NCBI RefSeq assembly: GCF_014066305.1
Contig: NW_023501088.1
Coordinates: 263,501 to 327,500 of the forward strand
Source: Letharia columbiana
Lineage: Eukaryota > Ascomycota > Lecanoromycetes > Lecanorales > Parmeliaceae
Reading direction: 5' to 3'
Length of the DNA: 64,000 bases
The notes beneath the pieces are model-generated. The model was not told the DNA's origin. It searched no databases and worked only from the letters and a program-made list of their open reading frames with translations. The translations under genes were made by a program, and so were the position numbers. Below, in pieces: positions 1-13,000 of this stretch; the stretch's first letter is position 1, and each line of letters begins with the position of its first letter.

Positions 1-530
1 CCTCCGCGCTGTCCACGTCCTCTTCCTCTGCCATAATTTCCACCTCGGTCGCTCGTAGATGACGTTCCTTCTACGGCTTGCCTTGCTGCCCTTCGCACAG
101 CTTCAGCCTTCTCTTCAGCTTCTCGCTCCTCTTTGCTGCGGCGAATGAAAGATTTGGGCTTAAATTTGAGACCAGTGGGTCGATTGTCTAAGCCATCTGC
201 TACACTTGAGTTGGAAGCAGGGTTCGGTGAGTTTCGCGGCAAGGCAGATTTTAGTCGTTGCACCGAGCGTCTGGGAGGTGGAGAGCCCGCGACTACGGTC
301 GGTGTGGATGCTGATACATCTCGAGAAGTGAAAATTTCAGGCTGTGTCTCTGGTACATCCGTCTGTTCTGCGTTGCCAGATCCAGATATATCTTGGACCT
401 CGTTGTCATCGTTGGCTAGAGCTTCCTTGGATGAAGGTGTGCTCACAACGTCCAGGGACTCATACTCTTGTGTGGTGTCTCGATTTTTCCGAGCGGATTG
501 CCTTGGACGTGGTATGATCTTTGGAGGCAT
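1..530 (-). CDS. RPC53: RNA polymerase III subunit RPC4 (C53), N-terminal part
   Basis: The reverse strand is open from an ATG at 530 to the window edge, giving about 176 residues of an unfinished protein. It begins MPPKIIPRPRQSARK and carries the motif LKFKPKSFIRRSKEEREAE near residue 125, which is typical of the N-terminal half of RPC4/Rpc53, followed by an RGRGRGQRGG tail leading out of the window. In the family RPC4 pairs with RPC37 on the Pol III core and helps termination and reinitiation at tRNA and 5S genes in the nucleus. The conserved C-terminal RPC4 domain lies outside the window, so the call rests on the basic KFKPK/RRSKEERE stretch and the low-complexity acidic/serine linker. No intron is needed in the visible part. 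Confidence 0.75.
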   Translation of the reverse strand, partial: MPPKIIPRPRQSARKNRDTTQEYESLDVVSTPSSKEALANDDNEVQDISGSGNAEQTDVPETQPEIFTSRDVSASTPTVVAGSPPPRRSVQRLKSALPRNSPNPASNSSVADGLDNRPTGLKFKPKSFIRRSKEEREAEEKAEAVRRAARQAVEGTSSTSDRGGNYGRGRGRGQRG

Positions 531-1527
531 TGTGGACGTATATAAGTGTATTGATATTTGGAAACTATCTGCTCGCACATTCTGACTAATACGTCTATGG
601 TGCCTTATGATTGGTTTAGGGCAAGGATATATCTGTGAAGCGAGGTAAAACGATCATTGCCCACAGCGGACTAGTGCAGTTAAGGCCAGCGTCTCCGTGC
701 GCGCTTATTTCAACGTCCTGTCGATCAAACGAAAATATGCAAAGAAATAAAGTGATGTAATTGGAAGGGCATCTAGAACCTTTACAGATAATCTACATTG
801 TACATGTAGGTATTTAATAATGTGTGATTGCTGATTGACTACTATCAAGATTCGTGTACAATCGTTTGCCTGTCCCTTAGAGCGCCCTCACCAAACTTGC
901 GCCAGCCACAAACCTTTCTCCTGTCTGTCGCCTCTTTGCTCTCCGGTCATTGGCTCTTCATCAACATTACGCTGGCATCATGAAAAAACACGACAGACAA
1001 AAAATGGCTTTTGATAGCGAGAAAGAGCAAAACATGAGATGGCAGCCTAGCTTGAGACTCGGTAGGTCCGAAAGGAATGATGCTTATCCAACATACCATC
1101 CGAGTAGTCGAAGAGAATCTGAATGGAGACAGCCATGATGGATGTGGACACCGGTGTTGCTGCAAAGCGGATATTAAGACATATTGTAGAACGTTGAGCG
1201 CAGTTTCAGGCTCCATAAAGGTTTCGTAGCCGATAATACTTGGGTAGATGGTAGTCGCCCCTTGAGAATACTGGTACGAATTGCAGTTAAGAACACGCGG
1301 CAAAGTCCCCCTGGAAACCGCAGTATCTTCGACGGTCGAGAAAGGTCTGATCCGAAAAATCGTCAATCAGCATGCCATGTATACAGCCAAGCCACCCAAG
1401 CAAGTTCCGGAAATCTGTAGTCCAGCGAAGCGAAGGCGACAATCATGGGTGGTTTGTTCCGGTTAACATCTGTGACGTGCCCCGCAATACCGCTCGGAAC
1501 GTAGTCGAAGAAGCGCCTGCCCAACTA
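531..1527. other. Intergenic: RPC4 promoter side and 3' side of the Zn2Cys6 gene
   Basis: About 1 kb lies between the start of RPC4 and the stop of the next reverse-strand gene. Short open frames exist on both strands (for example 947-1366, reverse) but show no recognisable domain or splice pattern. An AATAAA lies on the + strand near 746. Nothing else can be supported. Confidence 0.5.
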
Positions 1528-3793
1528 CTAACGCTTTCTCTTCTTGCTCTTCTCCTGACCACCAGCCATACCATCCAGAATTGCACCTGCCTCTTCGGTC
1601 TCATTGGGTGTAGAGATGTCCTGGGCGTCTTTCTTGACAGCCACACCCATGTGTCTCCCGAACCGACCTTTACGACCGTTACCTTCGTCTTCGCTGATAC
1701 ACCCTTCAGCTCCGATACCAGCATCTTTGCAGCGCTGGCAGGGGCGTTGACGATCGCACCCTTTCTTGCTCTTTCTGCAGCGTTGGCAGCGTGGCTTAGA
1801 AGACAAGTCTTCGTCGCCTTGGTGCTGGAAGTTGACGGTCGACGCAGAAGATGTCTTGCGCGAGGGGGGAGGAAGCGAGGCGGGTGAAGGAGGCACCTTT
1901 GCTGTAGAGGGAAGTGGAGACGGCTTAGCCTTCTTCGCGTTGGCTGTTGCCTTCGACTTGGACACCTTGGAAGTGTTCTTCAACGAGCTGACGCTGCTCG
2001 CCTTTGACATGTTGCGATGCCTCGATCCAGGTACTTTCGTTTTGACAGCTGGACCGAAATCAGTGGCCACGTCATCTGGCTCGCTCTTGAACAGTCCATC
2101 CTTCTTATCGTCATACACGTAGTCCCCGTCTACCTCGTCACCGCTGGGCTCGGTGCTATCCGTGCTGGGCAGGCCATCATTAAGGTGCTTGTGATGCCTT
2201 CTGATGGCATTTGGCCGGAGCACTGGGCTGGCTTCCAGCTTTGGCTGAGCTGGAAGAGCTGGAAGAGAAGGTCGTTCTGCATCTTCACCATCGTCGTCAC
2301 TATTGCTGGTGGCGGATGAGGCAGCGTCAGCGCGTCCACTGAACGCATCATCCAACGTTGATGCCGAAGTGCGTCCGTGAGAGATATTTGAAGCGTCGCC
2401 GAGTCGCATGAGCTGCAAGGCCACATCCTCATCGGAGATACAACTGGCTATGGTCGGATCAGGGGTAGGCAGTATTCCAAAACCTTGTGCGCGAGGAATC
2501 ATTCCATTGGACATGCGAGTAGATAGACTTGGTGCGTTTGCACGGTCACGGAGACGGCGTCCAGTTTGAGGTGCTGGAGGAGCATTGGAAGGATATTTGT
2601 TCTGAGGAATAATTCCGTACGTATGCTCACCGTGCCCATAGCTCTGTGGTGACTGCAGAGGCTGGCTGTAGGTAAAGTGTCGTTGAGTCGGGCGGGCGAA
2701 TGGAGAAGGGTTGTCCTGTCCATTGGAGCGTCTCTGTGGAGAGATCGAGGATATGGAGTTAGGGGCAGGCACCTGAGGTGGCACAAACAGAGGTAGCTCC
2801 TGCAAAGTGCGTGCGGTTAGCCAAGTCATGTGGACTAGGTGTCCTATCAGCTGTATCACTTACAGAGCTCTCAAACTTTGCCCTCTTCCTTCTGTTGCCC
2901 TCGAGGATGTTATTAAGACTGATATCTGCACTTGCGAGCTGCTCGCTTCTGGCTTTGCGAGAGCTGGATACAGAGCCTCCTTCGCCATCACTACTGCTGT
3001 AGCCTTTCATGGTGTCGCTATTGAGATCGTTGAGCTGTCCTTGGAAGCTATCCTCCCGGCTTATCAGGCCCGATCGAGAACGAGCTTTTTGCGCAGAGAC
3101 ACTACGACGACCCCTGCTGGGACGTGGAGATGCACTCTGCTTTCGAGACACTCGGGATGCTGGTCGTGACGTGGGTTGCCCATAGTTCAGTATCTGCGAG
3201 GGCTGAGGGGGGGGCATTTGAAAGCCTTCATCGAGATGAAGAAGCCTCTGTGCATTGATAGGCGATGCCGAGTGATTTTGAATGTGGCCCTGCTGCTGCC
3301 ATGCCTGCGAGTAATCAGGAATGACTCGAACGTAGACGACCATATTATTTTGGAAGTTCTCATATCTCGCAATGAGTGTGTTCCCATGGTCATCCTCGAA
3401 ACTGACGCCGTTTGCGGCACCTTCGTAAAGCCCGTAGAAATTCTTGACAGTGGTCACAATCGAGTCGGTGGTATCATGGGGAAAGATTTGCACCCTCATT
3501 GGCAGTCTTGCTCGATGATTGGTGGCACCATCGAACAGCAGTTCGAATGCGACGTTCTTAGGCGCGGGACTGGCAGGGGAAACACTGTAGCCTGTTGGAG
3601 TATTGTTGCCGTAACCCTGACTGACGGGCGGGGTAGCGAAACGATGACCGTCGAGAGACATGTTATTGGACATGACAGAGTGACGTGTAGGGTATTGATG
3701 CAACCGCTGTGTCTCTGGGGGTGTAGTCTCCGCGGCCTGTTGAGAGCGAGAAGGTCGTGGAGGGTCATGGGATAGGAGATTGGCAACGTCCAT
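1528..3793 (-). CDS. Zn2Cys6 regulator with C-terminal zinc cluster and N-terminal PB1/ubiquitin-like region
   Basis: Two exons, 3793-2864 and 2799-1528, joined in phase 0 across a 64-nt intron (GTAAGT, CTAAC branch, GCAG), give 733 residues. The binuclear zinc cluster lies at residues 648-677 with exact CX2CX6CX5CX2CX9C spacing (CQRCRKSKKGC, then CQRC), so the protein should bind DNA in the nucleus. Unlike most Gal4-type factors the cluster is near the C-terminus, and no fungal_trans domain is seen. Residues of about 70-150 form a compact beta-rich segment (FELLFDGATNHRARLPM to MVVYVRVIP) resembling a PB1 or ubiquitin-like fold. The rest is Ser/Pro-rich and ends in KSKKRKR, a likely nuclear signal. 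I chose MDVANLLS as the start because the upstream frame has no ATG before a clear splice acceptor at 3928. Its targets cannot be told from the sequence. Confidence 0.85.
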
Positions 3794-6634
3794 TGTGGGA
3801 CGCAGGTCTTTGGAAGATTGCGATGAAGGACTGTTGTCGGCAAAGAGTCTTGACTTGTGGCTGGAATGAGAAGAGGGATGGAGCGGGCGGCCGCAACGGC
3901 TCTGATTGATCAAGAACGACCGACTACCTAAGAAAAGGAATGTTAGTGACTGGTCTTCTATACTATTGGTCGTATATTGAAAGCCACAAAAGTAGTCGGA
4001 CTGGTTGGGCAGTCATGGCCAGGCGACGGCTCGGGGAAGAGTCGGTTTCGCAAGTCAAGGGATGAGGTGCATGAAGAGGGTGGAGATTGCAAAATGTAAT
4101 ATTATGGATCGCATACCTAGTTGTAACCACCCTGCTCACACCAGAGGCTTCGGAAAGGATCTATGTTGCTGTTGATACCAGTCCCCTCAGATGTGTGTTG
4201 TTGGCTGCCGTCTTCAGCACCGAGTCAGCGTCAACAAAGACTCTGGAATACGAGAGCCGATGTTTTGACTTTATTGATGCTAGGCTCTGTGATCAAGATC
4301 CATAGGACGCAACCAAGGTAATGGATGGCTTGAAGTGGGGAGAGACGTTTGTTGATGCGAGGGCGATGGGTTGAAGGAGAAAGAGAGAGGAAGAGAGAGA
4401 GAGTAGCAAGCGAACTCAACAAACCCTGCACAGCACCAACTGACTTATGCAATCGGCATAATCTGATAACAGACAATTCAAGGAATGAAATCACCTCTCG
4501 AGACGGAGTTTGCCTTTATTTACTACGTTCTCTACTAGGTATTGTACATGGTCTATCTAGGGAAGCTGTCCTGTGCACAGGTAGGAAACGCCGGCCATGT
4601 CGAATGGGCATGGTCTGTAGATATACTTGTATATTTTGAGCATTGACTGGCAAGCGGCGGCCTCTACATAAAGAGCAAGCTGCACGGATAGTCAGGCGGC
4701 GGAGATGATTGGGCCCGAATGCAACTGGCCCAGTGGGTAGAAGCTAAAGTTTTAGGAGGAGTCTCAGGTAAAGCGGAAGGTGGGTGGAAGTGGGACGCTG
4801 AAATGCAATCGAGCCAATGGTGATGTGAGGGGGCTGCATACCAGCTTGGTGCCAGCGAAATAAAGCCGCTGGTTGGAAATACCTTCCCTTGCCCGATACG
4901 AGTCAAGCTTATGCGCCGACTCCTTCCAAGTTGCAGAGAGTGATATTTATACCTCGACCGAAGCACCAAAGTCTTAGGTACAACGCTTGGCTTCTCCACG
5001 GCAAGCGAGCTCGAATGTCTTCCTCAGCGTGCTCAGTAGTCAGTACTACTTTTAATATTGTTACAGCGTATGCAGCCTCCAATTTCAATCTTCCAAAATC
5101 AAACATTCACCATACGATTGAGCGGTTGACGAATAATCCGGCCGGAGCTTGAAACGACAGGAGTCTCAATGCCATGCGCCGCAAAAATCCTGTCAGTCTC
5201 GGATACCCTCGGTAGATGTCCGAGAAAGTGTTTGGTGAGATAAATTGACCAGGAGAAAGAGAGAAAGAGAGAGAGGGAGAGAGCAAAGCGAAGAGTTGTG
5301 CAGTCGCATTGGTGCAAATGATGGGCTTATGATTTCACAAGACCAAGCCATACTTATTATTGTATCACCAATGGGCCATTAGCAATTGGCAATAATTGAT
5401 GGCTTTGATGCGCAGGATCTACACTCGCTCTCGCTACACGTACACTAGAGTACTTTTACTCTTAAGCATGCCAAACATCGCTCGCCACTACTGACTTTTT
5501 TACTCCGCTGCCGCCGCAATAATAATATGGAGCAGCAGTAGCACGCCTAGAATATCCCCCCCCCCCGATTTATTAGACCCTTGGGCCGATAACGACATTT
5601 GTGCACAACCATCGTGATTGCTTTTTCATCTACGGCTACTTACTTCCTATACAGCACGTATTCGGTTAGATACTGGACATTGCTATTTGCCCTGTCTCAT
5701 TCGACCAACCTCTCGTGTGGACAGGCAACAAAAGGCATCTCGGTCGCAACATAAGATAAAGGATCAAGGATGGGAACTAGGATTTTCCCAACTAAAGTAT
5801 CTAATAAGTAGGTAGAGATGCCCGAGATGAAGAAGCTTTCGGGCCACGGGGTAGGCTGTGCACTTCATAGGTAGAAGCATGCGGGAGGAGACAATCGAAT
5901 TGGCCGAGGTGGGCGGTTATCCCATCTCTAGTCGATGCTTAGGTATCTTGTCACGAGAGGAGTCTTCAAACCTCACAGCACAAGCGGTGGACCGTTCAAC
6001 TGAAATATCAGTATAAGGTGCGCCTTGATTCTGGGAGCCCGCCAAAATGCGTGGGGTTGTATCTGCGGAAATCATCACGTGACTTGGAGCGTATTTGGTG
6101 TAGAAGGAAGGCGCGACAGGGACAAAAAAGCATTCATCCTGGTAACAGGGCTCTGAAGCCATGATTGACCTCCAACAGGCTCTGGATAGGGTCGCAAAGT
6201 GTATATAATGATTCGACCGGTAAAAACATCTCATACCAGCTTCTAGACATCGCTTGCGACACTTCTTGAATGTTCAAGCATCGTGAGAGGGACGCGGCTG
6301 TAAATAGAGTTAGCAATTAGAGTGATCACTAGCGCGTTCTATCGTCGGGGCAACCCCTGCTCAGTTGGGAATCAACAATAACCCGTCTGCGACTGCGAGT
6401 CGCAGCTTTCTGAGAAGCACATCTTACCACATCATCTTATTCTGAACACAAGCATTGTTTTGGGCTTGCTCATTGCACCTCGTCAAGCTTAGTGGTCCGT
6501 ATACTAATGTCTGGCCCCGTCAGATTTGTCCACTGATAGAGAAAAAAGCCAGATCGCGGTTTGGAGGGAGGAACACGAGAGCTTCCCCGAGCATCCAGAA
6601 TACACTCGAGGAGCTTTGAACGCGTCGACACATC
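3794..6634. promoter_or_regulatory. Long divergent intergenic region (Zn2Cys6 gene / cyclin B)
   Basis: This 2.8-kb region separates two genes transcribed away from each other and must hold both promoters. On the reverse strand a plausible leader intron of the Zn2Cys6 gene runs from 4116 (GTATGC) to 3928 (CTAAC branch, CTTAG). Purine-rich GA tracts occur at about 4373-4403 and 5250-5285, and an 11-C run at 5556-5566. The open frames present are short and have no family signature. No RNA gene was recognised. Confidence 0.5.
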
Positions 6635-8982
6635 ATGGACGCCAAGGTAAGCCATTCATTCCAGTTCTAAAGCATACACAAAGAGCACATTGCCAGTCAA
6701 GGATTTTCTGGCATGCAATCCTAGTTACCGACCAAGCCTTTTTTTGAGTCTAAGCTTGCTGAACTCCAAGTCTCCTAATCGTTGGCTCCGTGTACCCCCA
6801 TGTCACATTCAACGGTATCTTGTCTCTGACGACGGAGTATAATGCTAACGTGTCTTCCCTGTATCAGCCCCAGAGACCGACTCGGACCTTGCGCGCCATC
6901 TACGGAGATGAAAACGTGATGCCGACGGCCGGTGCACAGAAAACTCTACACCAGCGCAACAAATCGAGCCCAGCGCTGTCAACAATACATCACGCGGGTG
7001 GTCTGAAGCTTGCTGCGAAGCGGACCGCATTTGGGGATGTCAGCAACACATCCAATATCTCTAGGCCCAGCAAGGACGACTCGGCAATTGGCGCCAAGGG
7101 CGATTACAGCATCATGGAGAAACCGATCCCGACACAGCAGGATAAGAAGGCTTCATCCTTCCTTAGACCTGCACAGCGTCCCCTGTCTGTCTCCGGATTA
7201 AAAGGTCTCTTGAATAACGTCGCCAATTCCACCAACCTTCCCTCGGTCAAGCAGCCTTTGGTTGACATTCAACAACCACTACCACAGACGTCTCAAGCCG
7301 CCAATACACGCAAGCTCGTGGCGAAGAAAAGCACTGCTGTCTTTAAAGATGCTGTTGCCACGCAGCCCCAATACTCCGCTCCTGAAGTGCAGAAGCCTTT
7401 GCCTACGACTGCACCAATCGCTCCTGTCCACCGCGAACTCCAACCTCGCCAGCAACTCAAAGAGTCCAACGAGTCACAGGAAACACAGAGCAAGCACGCA
7501 GGTCAGCATGCGGCACACGCAGTGGCAGCAGCACCGTCGGCTGCGGAAACATCCTCTGAAGAACCCGCTGTCCTCAGATCGGACGGCATTTACATTGATC
7601 AGCATGGACAAGTACAGTTCTACGGACTTGATGAGTCTGTTGAGCATGTCGAGGTTCTTCAGCCGCGTGAAAAGGGCGTGCCCCTGCCAGTGGAGCCGCT
7701 GAGTCAGGATGGGAGAACAGGCCAGGATCAGGTTCTTGATGCTTATCTTGCCGAGTCGCACCCAGAATCACACCGAAGACCCACCTTGGCTCCTGTTTCA
7801 GAGCCAGAAGAGTACTGGGATGATGAGGGAGAAGAAAATTACGACGAGGAAGGTTATGCTACTGCCCGATCATTCAAATCCAGGGGAGAAAACACCACAG
7901 GCGGTGCTACGACGATTCTGTTCCCGAAGGTCAACCAAAAGACAAGGAAAGAGATCGCTGCTGCCAAAGACTTGATAGAGGGATCTAAGACAGTGGAAGA
8001 GCTTGAGGATGAGGCGTGGGACACAACAATGGTCGCAGAATATGGGGAAGAGATTTTCCAATATATGAAGGACTTGGAGGTCAGTGAAGATACGCTGGCA
8101 CTTGAATCATGCTAACTGTATACAATAGATCAAGATGTTGCCAAATGCGCACTATATGGACAACCAAGCGGAGATACAGTGGTCGATGCGTGCAGTATTG
8201 ATGGACTGGATAGTTCAAGTGCACCATCGCTTCAATCTTCTCCCAGAAACGCTCTATCTCTGTGTCAACTACATCGACCGCTTCTTGTCTTGCAAGGTCG
8301 TCTCCTTGGGAAAGCTGCAGTTGGTCGGCGCCACTGCAATATTCATCGCCGCCAAGTACGAAGAGATCGATTGCCCGTCCGTGCAAGAAATTGTATACAT
8401 GGTTGATGGCGGCTACACTGGCGACGAGATTCTCAAGGCGGAACGTTTCATGCTCAGCATGCTGCAGTTCGAACTTGGCTGGCCTGGACCAATGAGCTTC
8501 TTGAGGAGGATCAGCAAGGCCGACGATTACGATCTTGAGACGAGGACGCTCGCAAAGTACTTCCTCGAGATCACTGTTATGGATGAGCGATTCGTCGGTA
8601 GTCCACCGAGCTTTGTTGCGGCTGGAGCACATTGTCTGGCCAGGCTGATGCTCAAGAAGGGCATTTGGGTATGTATCCTGCTCCGATGATCGTTGCACCT
8701 CAGCTGCTGATCCCTTCGCAGTCACCTGCACACGTCTATTACGCCAACTACACCTACTCCCAGCTTTTCAACCTGATATTGCTCATGGTCGAATGCTGCG
8801 AAGACGCACGCAAGCATCACTGTGCGATCTTCGACAAGTACACCGACAAGCGCTACAAGCGTGCATCGAACTTTGTGGAGTCTGAGATGAAGAGAGGATT
8901 CCAAATTCAGGATGTCGCTTCACATACAGCCGCGCCATATTCCGGCATCTACGATGATCGGCATATTTGGGGCCAGAAGTGA
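6635..8982 (+). CDS. nimE: G2/mitotic-specific cyclin B
   Basis: Four exons (6635-6646, 6868-8079, 8129-8668, 8722-8982), all joined in phase 0, give 674 residues. The product is the regulatory partner of Cdk1 (NIMX/Cdc28) that drives entry into mitosis. The cyclin box starts near residue 395 and contains MRAVLMDWIVQVH at about 428, followed by the second cyclin fold ending in KYTDKRYKRAS. Destruction-box-like motifs lie near the N-terminus: RTAFGDVSN at 56-64 (Phe where Leu is usual) and LRAIYGDEN near 12. The first exon codes only for MDAK and is followed by a 221-nt intron with GTAAGC donor and GCTAAC branch; I prefer it because no ATG opens the second exon. The N-terminal region is longer than in the roughly 480-residue Aspergillus protein. 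It is Gln/Ala/Pro-rich with an acidic stretch near residue 330. Confidence 0.93.
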
Positions 8983-10084
8983 ACGTCAGGACCACCGCTG
9001 CAGGACCTCAAATTGGATCGCTGGACATCGTCGCTGTTGCAACATCTTCTTCACCTTGGCACATTGCAACCACTAGACTCGGTATCACAGTTTGCTCCAC
9101 TAGCTCGAACCAGGAACATCTTGAATACTCGAGACTCTCTGCTCCATTAGCTCCTCCCTTGGAGAGCTTTGGACGTCTCTTACCCTCATCCGGTACCCTT
9201 TCCATATTTCTACGGACATCTTTCATCGGAACAACTGCATAGCGCGGCATACTCTTTAATGGCACTCATGACCTTACGTCCTCTACGACATCGGTACCTT
9301 TCAGCATTCGACATCTTGAGAGAAAAAGCTCATCCAGGTGCGACTGGCCTCGTTCCTTCTTTCTAGGCACTCGGCGTCAACGGAGCTTAGTGCTGGTAGC
9401 TCCCCATCAAGAGACGGGGCAACGCTGGCGGTTCTTTTTCTTTTAGCGAATTCAAATCTTTTAGAGTGGGCAAGGGTGTTTACTAGTAGATAGACAGGAC
9501 AGCCAAATAGCATCTTCATGTCAGAACAACGGCTGGGTCGATTAATCCAACAAAGCGAATCCCAAGGTCTTCGTTCAGTATATGAGAATCAATGCCCAAA
9601 GCAGGATGTAAACAAACATCGCGTGGCTGACACTGACAGTGAGGCTCTGCTAGCTTCGAGAGTTGCTCGACTTTCCATTTCGACCACCTCTTTTCAAGAA
9701 TATGTACAGTCTCTGAGTATTTACAAAAGAAGGTGAAACCATTAAAAGGGCCACCCTGAGTCGCCTCTAGAGCGCACCAAGCTGGACGCCATGTAAATGC
9801 AGCATTGCGTTGCCACCTCCTCTTCCCTCTCAAAATCCCATCCTACTCGTACAGATCTAGAACGAAAATGAGTAAACAGGGTGCTTTTTCGGCGTGAGGT
9901 CGTGATAAGGTGACGGGGGTAGAGAGAGAGATCGTCCAGATGAGATGAAAGGATGGAGACGGTTGGGAGAGGCTGCCGAGATGAGATGGAAAGTTCAGAA
10001 CCGCTGTCCAGGGGTTTGTTGGTGGTACAGACACCCCAAGAATCGTCCACATTATTCGGGGTAAACGAGAGCCCTCGGACAGTC
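8983..10084. other. Convergent 3' intergenic region
   Basis: The tail-to-tail gap between cyclin B and the FMP27-like gene holds only 3'-UTR-like sequence. The reverse-strand frame that runs on past the FMP27 stop if its last intron is ignored (9843-10145) reads as low-information sequence. It was not taken as coding. Confidence 0.5.
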
Positions 10085-13000
10085 TCATTGGTTCAAGGAT
10101 CCCAATATTCTCTTGCCTAGGAGTTGCACGCTTTTCTTGCGTGTGCTGCAAGTCGTCAGTGAGAGGATCCACTGCTGCGAATGGTTCATCAACAGGTACT
10201 GACCTTTCATCTGGGTCCTCACCATCCGCATCCTTACGTCGAAGTTTGTGAGTGTCTGTGGTGAACCGCCGGATCAGGGTGTGCCGCATTTTGTTCAGTG
10301 CCTAGTTAGAGGTCAGTCAGCTTTTAGTGTAGAAGGCAATTCAGAGAATGACGGCGACGTACATTATCTTCACCCTCAGCCTCGGACTCTGGTATCGAGG
10401 GCGGTTCGCCATGCAGTCCATTGTGGAGAGCGGCATGCCGTAAGCTCTGCGTAAACGAGTCTCTTCTCGCCAACTGATTGCTCGGATTGGATGTCAAGGT
10501 TGCCCGGGAGGAGTCATCAGTGTCGCCTTGGGGGCTTTGATCCCTTATACTGCTTGTCTCGCTCGAGAGGCTGTTCTTGAGAGTGTTGCTATTTGGTAGC
10601 ATAGATGAGGAGTTTGCAAGCTCGCGGAGGCGGCCCTGTTGGCTTTTGCCTGGCCGATGATGAGAGAGCTTGTTGCCGATGATGGCGCCTGTGTGCGAGA
10701 TGAGTGCCCTGATAACATCTTTCTTGAGTCGTAAAGCGAGGTCAAGGTTTGACCAGGTCTTATTTCGATACTCAAGGACTGGCATGCGGAAGACGAAGTT
10801 GTGGACGTCTTCAATGTTTCGTTCGCCTTTGCCCTTGTAGCTGAGGCAAAGAACAACGCTAGGGATCTTCACGTACGCGAGAGTCATGTAGTTTGAAGCT
10901 CGTGACAGCATTTGAGAGAGATCATCAGAAGGCTTAGTTTTGTCTGTTGTAGTAGCTTGGCTCGTCGAACGATTGAGGGTGAATCTTTTATGCTTCTCTG
11001 GGTTGCCGTTCATCGCGGATAAATTTGTCGAAGACCCATCCTTAGATTGGCGCATTACTGCTAGAGACTCTTGTGAAGGTTTCTTGGAACTCGTACGCAC
11101 TAGAGATGGCCTTGATGCATTCTGCGAACGACTGGAGTGGTTCGAGTGGTGGAATAATTTGAAATGGTGGGTTTCCCCATTGGTCTTACTAGAGGAAGTG
11201 GAACGACTCTCTTTCTGTGGAAACGCCCTGGTAGCTCTGAGTCTCATGTCTAGGGATGCTGCTCTGGTCGATGGTTGGTCGTCATTGGAGCCATTGGCTT
11301 CGAGCCTCGGCGCGTCTGGGATGCTGGACAAGGTCTCAGCATCGGAGTCCTCTTCCGCATCCCCTGCATGGAGCGTATGCTTGACAATAAACGGCGATTT
11401 GTCACTACCATTCTTATCCAACCCCGGAAAGATATATTCAAAAAGTTTCTGACCCACTTCTCTCTCAAGCTGAACTTTCAGTGGGAAAAGGTCAACCTCG
11501 AATTGATCTAAGACTGGTATGCCAGCAATCGGCTCAAGGCTGTGCCAATTGACCTTGAGCATCTTAGGATCTTGACCATGGACAAACTTCCTACCACTTT
11601 CCAAATATGGACCCAGCATCTCAGGGTATAGAGCATCGGGCAAGAGATTGAGCCCATGTATACGCTCGATCTGCATCGAATTGTGGTTGGAACCATCGCT
11701 ATTGTCTGTCCTGTCGTAGGCCGCTTTGTTTAGTTGAATCTCCATTAATGGGACGTCCTTTTCTCTCATCAAATGCCAGACAATTTCTGAAGCGGAAAGG
11801 TACCAACGCAGCAGCCCAGTGGTCTGTGAGGCCTGAGTACGATCGTCAAATTTGCGTTGCGATGTGGTAATGGCCTTCATCATGAAGAAGAGCTCGTCCT
11901 CGCAGCTCGCTAAATCGTGCTCGATAGCCATACGATCTTCCCAACCTTGTTTGTCAAGGTACTTCGCGTTAATCAGAAATTGTGTTTTGATCTCCTCCAA
12001 TTGGCGTATTCGAGCTTGAAGACTAGACACCATTTTGGGCGCACCGCTGAGATCACTAAAGTCAGAGGCCAACATGATCCTCTCAAGCTTTTCACTGCGG
12101 ACCTTTTCCAACGGCTCGTTGTATAGCAATAGATCAAACACTATCACATACATTGTGAAATATTCGACAGAGTCGCAGATCGCCCGAATGTGTGGGAAGT
12201 CAACCCACAAGTGGTCGATGCGGCTTTCCATGTTCTCTGGCTTGTTTTTCTGTCCCATTTTCCCACTGCTAACCTCGTCGTTGTACTTCAGTCGAAGGGT
12301 ATTGTACTTGTCGTAGCGAAGACTCGCAGATGTTCTCTGCACTACTCGCGACCATCCGAAAGGGTCGTATTCGAAATCGAAATTGGTCTCGAACGCTACC
12401 CAGGGTGGCCACGCAGAGCCTTTGGGGGTACCGTAGCGATTGCCAGAGTATATATGAAGAAACTGGGACAAGACCTTTTGGGTCGTGACAAAGAACTGTA
12501 CACTATCCATATCCACAGAAAATCTGCGCTGCACGAGCCCACTGACATCATCCGCTATGCGATCCTTGTCCATGATTTGGACCACTTTTAATTGCATGCT
12601 TTTGGCTGTGACTAGTAGCACGGATTTGGAGTTCTTCTCGCTCTGCAATTGGAATTGTGGTGCGATCAAGCGAACATGATAAGTGTTTTGCGGTATGTAT
12701 TCTTCTGAAATGTCCTTCCCGAGGTTATCCGTGTTTGAATTTTGCGGCTCTGCTGTTTGCTTAGGATCATCAGCGTCGACGGTTTTATTGCTATCGCTGA
12801 GCAGATCTTGGATGAGGTCTTCGACGCTGGAGCCAGCACTCTTCTCTTCTTCCGTCGAGAAGGCTGCAAAGGCTTCTGAATCTGTCGAGTCAGAATCGTT
12901 TTGTTGTGTATGTTTTCTCTTACTCTTATGCTGCTCTCTGACAATGTCTAAGATGAACTTGACGGCTTTCTGTGACATGTAGTAAATGAACCCTCGCCGT

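Noticed and set aside
947..1366. 139-codon reverse-strand open frame between RPC4 and the Zn2Cys6 gene
   Set aside because: No domain, signal or compatible splice context; composition looks like non-coding DNA.
8081..8731. 216-codon reverse-strand frame across the cyclin box
   Set aside because: Antisense shadow of the cyclin B exons, whose product is unmistakable.
9843..10145. C-terminal extension of the FMP27-like protein if the last intron is not removed
   Set aside because: The extension reads as low-information sequence; splicing with GTCAGT/TTGCAG gives a short basic tail instead. RNA evidence would settle it.
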